DNA of 7,489 bases from Candidatus Gastranaerophilales bacterium. GTDB lineage: Bacteria > Cyanobacteriota > Vampirovibrionia > Gastranaerophilales > Gastranaerophilaceae. Below, in pieces: positions 1 through 5,498 of this stretch. Within the stretch, counting starts at the first letter, position 1. The number at the start of each line of letters is the position of its first letter. The DNA is taken from NCBI GenBank assembly GCA_900772035.1, contig CAAGQE010000276.1, positions 1 through 7,489 on the forward strand. Direction: 5' to 3'. The notes beneath the pieces are model-generated. The model searched no databases. It saw only the letters and a list, made by a program, of their open reading frames with translations, and had not been told where the DNA came from. Both the position numbers and the translations under genes were made by a program.

Positions 1-181
1 CGAAGTGTAGTGAGTAGCGACTTTTTGTGAAACAAAATCCAAGACAGTTCAGGGTGACGGTTTGTTGGGTCAAGACCCAACCTACAATGCTCCTAGATGT
101 GCATGTTCCATTCCGAAATTTTTTAAACCCGGGCTACCCTCTGCGTTTTTGTTCCGAAACTTTCTGCCCAAAAAGTCTGTT
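1..181. repeat. Gene-free, repeat-like intergenic sequence
   Basis: I see no convincing gene here. An open frame at 27-239 on the plus strand has no ribosome binding site, has a low-complexity translation with no recognisable domain, and runs through an inverted repeat and a terminator hairpin. The stretch holds a strong inverted repeat at 64-81, two direct copies of TTCCGAAA (111-118 and 152-159), a CCCGGG palindrome near 128-133, and GGGC (131-134) facing GCCC (166-169). The combination resembles the dispersed non-coding intergenic repeats common in some AT-rich bacteria and cyanobacteria. Whether it is repeated elsewhere in this genome cannot be seen from one window. Confidence 0.4.
64..81. 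repeat. Inverted repeat, GTTGGGTC/GACCCAAC
   Basis: Two perfectly complementary 8-base arms, GTTGGGTC (64-71) and GACCCAAC (74-81), are separated by AA. As RNA the innermost pair would open, giving a 7-bp GC-rich stem with a CAAG loop. No T-run follows on either strand, so it is not a canonical intrinsic terminator. The wording, continuing into CTACA, is reminiscent of short palindromic repeats scattered through cyanobacterial and related intergenic regions. That resemblance is from memory. Confidence 0.6.
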
Positions 182-212
182 TAAAAAGAAAAACCGTGTG
201 TTGCCACACGGT
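182..212 (-). terminator. Intrinsic terminator of the lipid operon
   Basis: Read on the minus strand, an 8-bp stem (ACCGTGTG pairing with CACACGGT, bases 193-212) closes on a GCAA tetraloop of the stable GNRA class. A T-rich tract follows immediately (TTTTTCTTTTTA, running down to base 182). This is a textbook rho-independent terminator. It lies about 77 bases past the methyltransferase stop codon and so marks the end of that transcript. The opposite orientation lacks a T-run after the hairpin, so it should act only on minus-strand transcription. Confidence 0.9.
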
Positions 213-288
213 GCTATTTGGATTTGTAACCAAAGATAAAATACACGAATGAATGGGAATTTCATTGTCTGAGATACATAAACACAAA

Positions 289-1092
289 TTATTTTTGAGC
301 CAAATAAACTTGGTAGTTTTCGTACTTATCCGATTTTTTGTCGACGACCTTAAATCCGATTTCTTTCAGAATTTCCGCAATTTTTTCATCTGACCAAATT
401 GCCATGGCAAGCGGTTTGTTATTAAAATCTTTGAAAACCGCATTTGTCATTTCCAAATCCACGTGACCTGTTTGAACCGAGAAAACGAAATAACCGTTTT
501 CGCTCAACGCATTGTAAATCAGCGTCATTGATTTTTTGAGGACTTCCTCGTCGTTAAACCAGTCATAAAAGCCCGAAGCGACCATTATATCCGGAGATTT
601 TTTGTCAAAAACAAAATCTTTCGGATTAAGTGCATCTGCGACTTTGTAGTCCAACTTCAAGGATTTTTCGTTTGCTGTTGTTTTTGCCTTTTTAAGCCAA
701 CGTTCGTCGATATCTCTGATTTGCGCATAAACATTTCTGTTTTTGAAATCTTCCAAAACTTCGAGGATATATTTTGCGGGACCTGATGCGATATCGCAGA
801 TGAACACGTCGTTTTGCTTTGACAAGGTTTTCCAAACGGCTTGTCTGATATTTTTCGCAAGGTTGTCTTTTCTTATTCTGACAACTTGCCAGCCGCGGTG
901 GTTAAGATAGATTTTATCTATCATTTTGCCTACCAAATTTTTACCTTGAGCCTTGTTTTTATATATGTAATCGAGCATTTCACCCGACGTAAACCCTTCT
1001 GTCGAGGCGAGTTTGATGCCATCGCTCCATTGTCCCAGAGTGTTGACAACAGTCTTAATTGCTGTAATTTTAATATTTTCAAGCGTTTTCAT
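289..1092 (-). CDS. Class I SAM-dependent methyltransferase, YnbC C-terminal type
   Basis: The 267-residue protein has a Rossmann-type SAM-binding motif, DIASGPAKY (residues 100-108), then RDID (126-129) and SGFYDWFND (173-181). The order and wording fit the putative methyltransferase family PF12147, whose members carry an AaGxGRY-like motif I, an RD pair and SGLYELFpDN. The N-terminal part, with SDGI, GFTSGEMLDY and a GW-R-R stretch (residues 23-75), also fits that family. In E. coli YnbC this domain is the C-terminal half of a protein whose N-terminal half is an alpha/beta hydrolase. Here it stands alone and no hydrolase gene is present in the window. An AAGGAG ribosome binding site overlaps the stop codon of the preceding gene, leaving a 10-base gap, so the two are almost certainly co-transcribed and coupled. 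No signal peptide or membrane segment is evident, so it is probably cytosolic. Its substrate is unknown; context suggests a phospholipid head group or lipid-linked intermediate (inference). Confidence 0.85.
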   Translation of the reverse strand: MKTLENIKITAIKTVVNTLGQWSDGIKLASTEGFTSGEMLDYIYKNKAQGKNLVGKMIDKIYLNHRGWQVVRIRKDNLAKNIRQAVWKTLSKQNDVFICDIASGPAKYILEVLEDFKNRNVYAQIRDIDERWLKKAKTTANEKSLKLDYKVADALNPKDFVFDKKSPDIMVASGFYDWFNDEEVLKKSMTLIYNALSENGYFVFSVQTGHVDLEMTNAVFKDFNNKPLAMAIWSDEKIAEILKEIGFKVVDKKSDKYENYQVYLAQK

Positions 1093-1102
1093 TTTTTACT
1101 CC

Positions 1103-2185
1103 TTATAACTTTTCGTAACATTCCGATGCGAATAAATAAGCGTTGGTCAAATCTTTGTCGTCAGGATGACCTTTGTAGGTTTTTGCTTTTGCATGAAAGC
1201 CTTTGATATTAATCGTTTTTACTGCGTTTTTACCGAGTTTGTCTTTGAAATAATCGATACATTTTTTATTTGAAAAAATTCTTACAATCGGCATTCCCGA
1301 AGTAGTCAGAAGCGCGTAGTTTTTGACGTTCAAATTCTCAATAATTTCCTTTGTCTTTTCGGGGATGATTTTTCTTCCCAAGTGCGGAACCGCAAAAATC
1401 ACAAGTTCTGCCGATTTTAAGTATTCTTTTGAAACCTCGTTTACGGAAATCGCTTTCGTCTCGAGTGCGTCTGCTGCCGAGTCTGCAACTTTTTTTGAAT
1501 TTCCTGTTTGAGATTCGTAAACAACTACAACTTTTTTGTCGATATTTCTGTATTTTATCCAGTCGAGAACTGCGCATTCTTTGAGTTGGGCTTTTAATCT
1601 GTTAAAGACCGTGATTTGTCCCAAAACCGCAAATAAAATCATGAGCCATTCGAAATATCCGAATCCGCCGATATTGCCGATTTTCCCCGTCAATTGGAAG
1701 TATGATAAAATCGAAAATATCATAATAAGAATAAGTCTTTCGACTTTGCCTAAAGGTCCTTGGTGTTGCCATTGCGCGCCAATTGCCTTTGAAAGCATTC
1801 CTGTATAACTGACCAAAAACATTGAACTTAATCCCAACATTCCGAGAAACGGGTTGCACAAAGCCGAAAGTCCTATGCCCATTACGACAAAAATGTCAGA
1901 ATATCTGTCTGGCAAGGCATTTACGATTTCGCCTTTTAATCGCAAATTTCCTCTTTCAATTGCAATAACTCCGTCAATTGTGTTGAGTGTCATTCTGAAT
2001 AAGGTTAAAACCACCGAAATTATTAATAAAATCGGTTTTTGAGGTGCAAAGAAATAACAAAATCCTGTTCCGAGTGCAACTAGTGTTGCCAAATAACCCA
2101 AAATATCAGGGTCAACAAACTTCATCTTCTTCGCGAGCGGTAACAACACTTTTCTGTAAGGAAACTTCAGCAGGTACAAATCCAT
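1103..2185 (-). CDS. CDP-alcohol phosphatidyltransferase (YnbA type) fused to a flavodoxin domain
   Basis: This is a 360-residue two-domain protein. Residues 1-205 form a polytopic membrane domain of the CDP-alcohol phosphatidyltransferase family, which transfers a phosphatidyl group from CDP-diacylglycerol to an alcohol. The signature is recognisable (68-93) but altered: Asn68-x2-Asp71-Gly72-x2-Ala75, Gly85-x3-Asn89-x3-Asp93, so the usual first and third aspartates are asparagine and the usual arginine is Ile76. The E. coli YnbA sequence, as I recall it, shares both asparagines and a later GPFGK-like motif (GPLGK here, 143-147), which supports YnbA-type assignment. Residues 216-360 form a complete flavodoxin: beta strand KKVVVVYES, FMN phosphate loop SQTGNS (225-230), and later TTSGMP (294-299) and KGHPDDKDL (338-346). 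No stop or frame change separates the halves. The start has AAAGGAG (2192-2198) six bases upstream. The acceptor alcohol and the role of the flavin domain are unknown. Domain calls are firm; the YnbA link is good. Confidence 0.88.
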   Translation of the reverse strand: MDLYLLKFPYRKVLLPLAKKMKFVDPDILGYLATLVALGTGFCYFFAPQKPILLIISVVLTLFRMTLNTIDGVIAIERGNLRLKGEIVNALPDRYSDIFVVMGIGLSALCNPFLGMLGLSSMFLVSYTGMLSKAIGAQWQHQGPLGKVERLILIMIFSILSYFQLTGKIGNIGGFGYFEWLMILFAVLGQITVFNRLKAQLKECAVLDWIKYRNIDKKVVVVYESQTGNSKKVADSAADALETKAISVNEVSKEYLKSAELVIFAVPHLGRKIIPEKTKEIIENLNVKNYALLTTSGMPIVRIFSNKKCIDYFKDKLGKNAVKTINIKGFHAKAKTYKGHPDDKDLTNAYLFASECYEKL

Positions 2186-2191
2186 AGTAAA

Positions 2192-2198
2192 CTCCTTT
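2192..2198 (-). promoter_or_regulatory. Ribosome binding site of the YnbA-flavodoxin gene
   Basis: On the minus strand AAAGGAG lies six bases before the ATG, which fixes the start. The spacer between it and the ATG, together with the last G of the site, contains GTTTAC (2187-2192 read on the minus strand). This is the same box found in the promoter regions of this cluster, so the leader itself might be a further weak operator. Confidence 0.75.
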
Positions 2199-2232
2199 CA
2201 ATCAGCATTACAAAATGAACTATCTTTATATA

Positions 2233-2262
2233 AAGTAGTTTACCACTTAATCGTTAACTATT
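2233..2262. promoter_or_regulatory. Candidate MarR operator, two tandem palindromic boxes
   Basis: Two imperfect palindromes sit side by side. AAGTAGTTTACCACTT (2233-2248) has perfect AAGT/ACTT outer arms around GTTTAC. AATCGTTAACTATT (2249-2262) reads AAT-n-GTTAAC-n-ATT with a perfectly symmetric core. Their centres are 15 bp apart, and together they cover the -10 and spacer of the putative promoter, where a repressor would block polymerase. Related boxes lie upstream of the YnbB-like gene. The embedded MarR protein is the obvious candidate binder (inference). Confidence 0.45.
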
Positions 2263-2265
2263 CAA
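2237..2265 (-). promoter_or_regulatory. Putative promoter of the YnbA-flavodoxin/methyltransferase unit
   Basis: Read on the minus strand there is a -35-like TTGAAT (2260-2265), a 17-base spacer, and a -10-like TAAACT (2237-2242). Each hexamer matches the sigma-70 consensus at about four of six positions. The predicted start falls about 45 bases before the ATG at 2185. The candidate promoter upstream of the YnbB-like gene has the same spacer length and the same -10. An alternative -10 within the AT-rich palindrome CTTTATATAAAG (2224-2235) cannot be excluded. Confidence 0.45.
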
Positions 2266-2290
2266 CCTTTTATTATTCAACCAATTTACA

Positions 2291-2749
2291 TTACTTAATA
2301 TCGTTGTGCCATTTTACAAGTTTATCAATCATAAATTGGAGTTCATCGTCAGTCATATTGGGGGTTAGCGCGTTTACTGTTTTGTTGTAATCCGCCCAAA
2401 TTTCGTCGATTAGACCTGAGCCTTTTTCTGTAATTTTGATGATTTTAACCCGTCTGTCACCGCTTTTGTTATTTCTGGTGATTAATTCTTCGGCTTCAAG
2501 TTTGTCCAAAAGTTTGGTGATATTTGAAGCCGTAACGAGGAGTTGTTTGCTGATTTCGTTTTGCTGAATACCGTCTTCGCCTCCGACAAATCTGATAATC
2601 ATAAGGATGTTGAACTTTGAGTTGTTCAAGTTGACCTTAGCGAGTGTTTTTTCCAAACCTTCGTTCAGGGTGTTCCATAGAATGCCCGTGATATAAATCA
2701 ATCGCGAGTGGGGGTTTCTGGGGCGCATATAAATTTCTGTTTTTTCCAT
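2291..2749 (-). CDS. MarR-family transcriptional regulator
   Basis: With the start at 2749 the protein is 152 residues, normal for MarR regulators, which bind palindromic DNA as dimers and usually release it on binding a small ligand. The winged helix-turn-helix spans about residues 60-110: recognition region NEISKQLLVTASNITKLLDK (64-83), then wing residues SGDRR (96-100) with the conserved DRR, then ITEKG (106-110). I chose the ATG at 2749 because AAAGGA lies upstream at proper spacing. The open frame continues to 2881, but that extension overlaps the acyltransferase gene and reads as a shadow of it. The gene begins 13 bases after the acyltransferase stop, so the regulator is translated from the same message as the lipid genes. 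It probably regulates this cluster and itself through the GTTTAC boxes; the ligand is unknown, perhaps a fatty acid or lipid (inference). Confidence 0.9.
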   Translation of the reverse strand: MEKTEIYMRPRNPHSRLIYITGILWNTLNEGLEKTLAKVNLNNSKFNILMIIRFVGGEDGIQQNEISKQLLVTASNITKLLDKLEAEELITRNNKSGDRRVKIIKITEKGSGLIDEIWADYNKTVNALTPNMTDDELQFMIDKLVKWHNDIK

Positions 2750-2762
2750 ATCGGTATCCTTT

Positions 2763-3401
2763 TTATAGAGTTTCTTTTTGGGTATGTTGGGCTTTAAGTT
2801 CAAATACTTTTTCTTTAATTTCCTCGGTAAATTCCATTGTGGATTTTTTGTTGTAGAAAAGCGGTTCTCCGATGTAGACATCCGAGATAAACGGCACGAG
2901 GATTGCGTCGATTTTCGGCAGAATTTTGTCAGGTCCGTTGATGAAAATCGGGATTACGGGAACATTCGGATATGCTTTTGCGATGTGTGCTACACCCGAT
3001 TTGAACTTGTTGATTTTATTGTCGTTTCCGCGAGTTCCTTCGGGATAAATTATGATGATTTCATTATTGTCGAGAGCGTTGAATATTCCGCTGAAAAGAG
3101 TCGAGATGTTTTCTTTGCTGATTTTTCTTTCTATCGGAATTATTCCGATTAACTTTTCAAAGATAAACTTTTTGAATTTAGTGTTGCAAAAGTAGTCGGC
3201 TGCTGCCACGGGGCGGATTTTGTTTATTTTACTCACGGAAAATAAACTCATTAAAAGCAGGGTGTCTATGTGGCTGTTGTGATTGGCGATTATAATCGCA
3301 GGGCCGTCTTTTGGGAGAGTTTCCGGATTTCGGACGTTTACTCCCAAAACTAAAAATATAAACGGTTTTATTACCAGAAGAAAGAATAAATATTTCAGCA
3401 T
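2763..3401 (-). CDS. PlsC-type lysophospholipid acyltransferase
   Basis: This 212-residue protein has all four motifs of the glycerolipid acyltransferase family in order. HX4D is HNSHID (41-46) with His41 and Asp46 as the catalytic pair; GIIPIER (86-92) is motif II; YPEGTRG (119-125) is the glycerophosphate-binding motif III; VPVIPIFI (147-154) is motif IV. The hydrophobic N-terminus (about residues 3-20) probably anchors it to the inner face of the membrane. Such enzymes acylate 1-acylglycerol-3-phosphate to phosphatidic acid, which is the substrate of the cytidylyltransferase encoded just upstream (12-base gap). The ribosome binding site is weak, so translational coupling to that gene is likely. 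It may be the cell's general PlsC or a second copy dedicated to this pathway; the context favours the second. Confidence 0.9.
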   Translation of the reverse strand: MLKYLFFLLVIKPFIFLVLGVNVRNPETLPKDGPAIIIANHNSHIDTLLLMSLFSVSKINKIRPVAAADYFCNTKFKKFIFEKLIGIIPIERKISKENISTLFSGIFNALDNNEIIIIYPEGTRGNDNKINKFKSGVAHIAKAYPNVPVIPIFINGPDKILPKIDAILVPFISDVYIGEPLFYNKKSTMEFTEEIKEKVFELKAQHTQKETL

Positions 3402-3413
3402 AGAACACCGCGA

Positions 3414-4361
3414 TTACAATATATCTATATTAAATGTATAGGCAATGTAGTGGAAAAACAACGGTGCCGTGAAGATAAGGCTGTCCAACCTGTCTAAAAT
3501 TCCGCCGTGTCCGGGAAGAAGCGAGCCTGTGTCTTTGACTCCGATATCGCGTTTGATTGCGGACATTGTGACATCACCGCAGAAGCCTGCTATTGCAAAT
3601 CCTATTCCGACAAAGAATGATTGAATTGTCGACAACGGGGTTAAATACGGGGCTAAAATCATTGAGAATACGACAGATGACAATACTCCGCCCAAAAAAC
3701 CTTCCCAAGTTTTGTTCGGGCTTACAATCGGAAGAATTTTGTGTTTTCCGAAAGTTTTTCCGAAAACGTATTGCATAAAGTCGTTTCCGATAGTCATTAA
3801 AAGAACGAACATCAAAAGTCCGATTCCGCCGCCAACGGGATTTATGTGAGTCGGGAAAATTACGTACAAAGCCAAATAACCGATTGCGTATACCGCGGTC
3901 ATCAAGCCCCAATGAATTGTTCCGCAAGATTTTAAAAACCCGTCTGTTTCTTGAATTAACACCATTCTGATAGGAATTAAGATGAACAGGTATAGCGGGA
4001 TGAATAAGTAAAACATTGCAACCCAATTTATGTACAGGAAGTAGAAATTAACGGGGATTGATAAATATGCCCAAAGCAATACCCGTCTGTCGGAAGGTCT
4101 TGTCGGTATCATGGAAAAATATTCTTTCAACGCGAGGTATGAAATGAGCATTATGAAGAAAAATGCAACCGGTTTATTTATGCAAAAAGCAAGGGTGAAA
4201 AGAATTAAAATAATCCAAAAGGATTTCATTCTTGTGATGAAGTTCTCAACATTTTTTTTCATAAACTTTAGACCCAACGCAATCACATTGATTAATGCAA
4301 CCACGATGTAGACAACAACCAAGCATACCTTGACGTTGTGCGTCAACAAAATATGTTCCAT
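3414..4361 (-). CDS. Phosphatidate cytidylyltransferase (CDP-diglyceride synthase), YnbB type
   Basis: This 315-residue polytopic membrane protein catalyses CTP + phosphatidic acid to CDP-diacylglycerol + diphosphate. The full family signature occupies residues 267-293: S-x-I-K-R, then K-D, then L-P-G-H-G-G and D-R-x-D, with every signature residue present. VSPNKTWEG, earlier in the protein, is the other conserved block. Roughly eight hydrophobic segments precede or surround these. From memory the C-terminal third is close to E. coli YnbB (the run GFCGD, SAIKRDIGVKD and LDR-DSLIFTAP), more so than to housekeeping CdsA. In E. coli YnbB has been linked to synthesis of the glycolipid MPIase. The gene starts at an ATG seven bases after a GGAGG site (4369-4373) and is followed at 12 bases by the acyltransferase gene. 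Confidence 0.92.
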   Translation of the reverse strand: MEHILLTHNVKVCLVVVYIVVALINVIALGLKFMKKNVENFITRMKSFWIILILFTLAFCINKPVAFFFIMLISYLALKEYFSMIPTRPSDRRVLLWAYLSIPVNFYFLYINWVAMFYLFIPLYLFILIPIRMVLIQETDGFLKSCGTIHWGLMTAVYAIGYLALYVIFPTHINPVGGGIGLLMFVLLMTIGNDFMQYVFGKTFGKHKILPIVSPNKTWEGFLGGVLSSVVFSMILAPYLTPLSTIQSFFVGIGFAIAGFCGDVTMSAIKRDIGVKDTGSLLPGHGGILDRLDSLIFTAPLFFHYIAYTFNIDIL

Positions 4362-4375
4362 TCAGGAGCCTCCAC

Positions 4376-4400
4376 AATAGTTTACCATTCAAGTTTACTT
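4376..4400. promoter_or_regulatory. Candidate MarR operator upstream of the YnbB-like gene
   Basis: AATAGTTTACCATT (4376-4389) and AAGTTTACTT (4391-4400) each centre on GTTTAC, 13 bp apart. The first has symmetric AAT/ATT flanks and the second symmetric AAGT/ACTT arms. They cover the -10 and the expected transcription start. The 18 bases at 4375-4392 match 2248-2265 upstream of the YnbA-like gene at 14 positions. This supports control of both units by one regulator, probably the embedded MarR protein. Confidence 0.45.
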
Positions 4401-4420
4401 TATTTTTCTTGAAATAACAA
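4392..4420 (-). promoter_or_regulatory. Putative promoter of the YnbB-acyltransferase-MarR unit
   Basis: On the minus strand TTGTTA (4415-4420) and TAAACT (4392-4397) are separated by exactly 17 bases. The -10 is identical to that of the putative YnbA-flavodoxin promoter. The -35 lies in a palindrome, AATAACAAGTTATT (4413-4426), that reaches the stop codon of the radical SAM gene. No terminator separates the two genes, so read-through from the radical SAM gene is also possible. Confidence 0.45.
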
Positions 4421-4424
4421 GTTA

Positions 4425-5393
4425 TTACGATTGTTTGTTTGCGATTTCAAATAATGTCGTACCAAATTCGGTCGGCTCGATTGAAAATTCGTCGTTGAAT
4501 TTTTGAATATATTTTACAAGACTTATTATTCTCGGCGGAATTTCGGAGTCTTTGTGCCTGTTCCACCAGTTATACTCGACGGCAATTCTTATGTGTTTAA
4601 CTTTTGCTTTTCGGCATTGTTTTATAAAATCGTGAAAGGCTTTTTGGCTGCTGTTCATGCCGTAAACAATTACATATTTTACGGTCATTCTGCCGTAAAT
4701 TCCGTCGGGAGTCGCTGCTTCCGCGTATTTTTTTATGTTTTTCCAAACATCGCCGAAGTGTCTTACTCGTTTGATTTTTTCGTAAACGTATCTTGTGCCT
4801 GAATCTGCCGAAATCACAAGGTCACAAAGCCCCGCGCTTAAACATTTTGCAAGGGTCGGGGAAAAGTTTATTCCTGATGAATATACGGACATCTTGCATT
4901 TTTTCTTCAATACGAAATTTGCAATGTCTTCAAATTCGTTGTCGGGATATTCCGTGCATTCTCCGCCCGAAACGCTTATATGCAGGTCGTCTGCGAGAAG
5001 ATTTTTTTCTTCCAAATCGTTCAGAACGGGCATGATGTTGTAGGCTTCTCTGGTGTTCCAGAGTCTCTTTTTCCAGCGGAAATGACAATAAATACAGTTG
5101 CAACTGCATTTTGTCCTGTGTGCAATTACGAGAAGATTGAATTTTTTGTTTTGCTCCCAATCTTTTGTAAGGAGTAAATGGCAATGCTTGCATTGTTCGG
5201 GCTGATTTCCCTCTTGAAACATTTTTCGCCAAATATTTCTCTGCTCGTCGATTTTGTCCGCATCAATCGGCTCGCCGTGATAATCTTTTATCCAGTACAA
5301 TTCCGTACCGTTGTAGCCTATTCCGCAAGAACGAACGGTATCAAGCGTGAAGAATAATGCGTTTTCAATTTCATTACAAATCGTATATTGCAT
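4425..5393 (-). CDS. Radical SAM protein, substrate unknown
   Basis: This 322-residue protein has the radical SAM [4Fe-4S] motif CxxxCxxC at Cys96, Cys100 and Cys103 (CSCNCIYC, with an extra Cys98 inside), and a GGE-type SAM-binding motif, SGGEC (142-146). A TIM-barrel-like pattern follows: a strand near VISAD (193-197) and one near MTVKYVIVYG (236-245). Before the core is a region with Cys23, and Cys68 and Cys71 in a CKHC pair, which could bind a second cluster. The enzyme should cleave SAM reductively to a 5'-deoxyadenosyl radical, but no substrate or partner can be named. The start at 5393 gives a natural N-terminus (MQYTICNEIENALFF) yet has no Shine-Dalgarno sequence; an extended -10 lies so close that the message may be leaderless. 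The gene ends 63 bases before the YnbB-like gene on the same strand. A role in that lipid pathway is possible but unsupported by the protein itself. Confidence 0.85.
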   Translation of the reverse strand: MQYTICNEIENALFFTLDTVRSCGIGYNGTELYWIKDYHGEPIDADKIDEQRNIWRKMFQEGNQPEQCKHCHLLLTKDWEQNKKFNLLVIAHRTKCSCNCIYCHFRWKKRLWNTREAYNIMPVLNDLEEKNLLADDLHISVSGGECTEYPDNEFEDIANFVLKKKCKMSVYSSGINFSPTLAKCLSAGLCDLVISADSGTRYVYEKIKRVRHFGDVWKNIKKYAEAATPDGIYGRMTVKYVIVYGMNSSQKAFHDFIKQCRKAKVKHIRIAVEYNWWNRHKDSEIPPRIISLVKYIQKFNDEFSIEPTEFGTTLFEIANKQS

Positions 5394-5399
5394 AAATAA

Positions 5400-5408
5400 A
5401 TTCTATCA
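5400..5408 (-). promoter_or_regulatory. Extended -10 for the radical SAM gene
   Basis: On the minus strand TGATAGAAT fits the extended -10 form TGnTATAAT with one mismatch. It ends only six bases before the ATG at 5393, so transcription would start at or next to the A of the start codon. No good -35 is seen, which is usual for extended -10 promoters. Together with the missing ribosome binding site this points to a leaderless transcript. Confidence 0.35.
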
Positions 5409-5438
5409 TATTTATATATAAATGGTGAAAATGTTGAA

Positions 5439-5466
5439 TTGTTAAAAACCTTTGATGTGATACAAT
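5439..5466 (+). promoter_or_regulatory. Putative promoter of gpmI
   Basis: TTGTTA (5439-5444), a 16-base spacer and TACAAT (5461-5466) form a reasonable sigma-70 promoter, with five of six matches at -10. It lies in the 105-bp divergent gap between the radical SAM gene and gpmI and would give a leader of roughly 25 bases. The ribosome binding site AAAGGAG (5487-5493) follows it. Confidence 0.55.
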
Positions 5467-5498
5467 TCAGTTAAAGCACAAACAATAAAGGAGAAAAT

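Noticed and set aside
27..239. Plus-strand open frame of 70 codons
   Set aside because: It has no ribosome binding site and no recognisable domain, and it passes through an inverted repeat and the terminator hairpin of the opposite strand.
841..1206. Plus-strand open frame of 121 codons across the methyltransferase/YnbA-flavodoxin junction
   Set aside because: It is antisense to two well-supported genes, spans their junction and shows no recognisable family.
2224..2235. Perfect 12-bp palindrome CTTTATATAAAG as an operator
   Set aside because: It is simple AT-rich sequence with no second copy at the YnbB-like promoter. It could be part of an alternative -10, so it is kept only as a note on that promoter.
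2750..2881. 44-residue N-terminal extension of the MarR protein
   Set aside because: It lies inside the acyltransferase gene in another frame, is rich in basic and polar residues unlike MarR proteins, and the internal ATG at 2749 has a good ribosome binding site and gives the normal family length.
4409..4426. Inverted repeat near the end of the radical SAM gene as a terminator
   Set aside because: The arms are short and AT-only apart from one C/G pair, the loop would be only two bases, and no T-run follows on the minus strand.
4793..5043. Overlapping plus-strand open frames within the radical SAM gene
   Set aside because: They are antisense to a gene with clear catalytic motifs and have no domain signal or ribosome binding sites.
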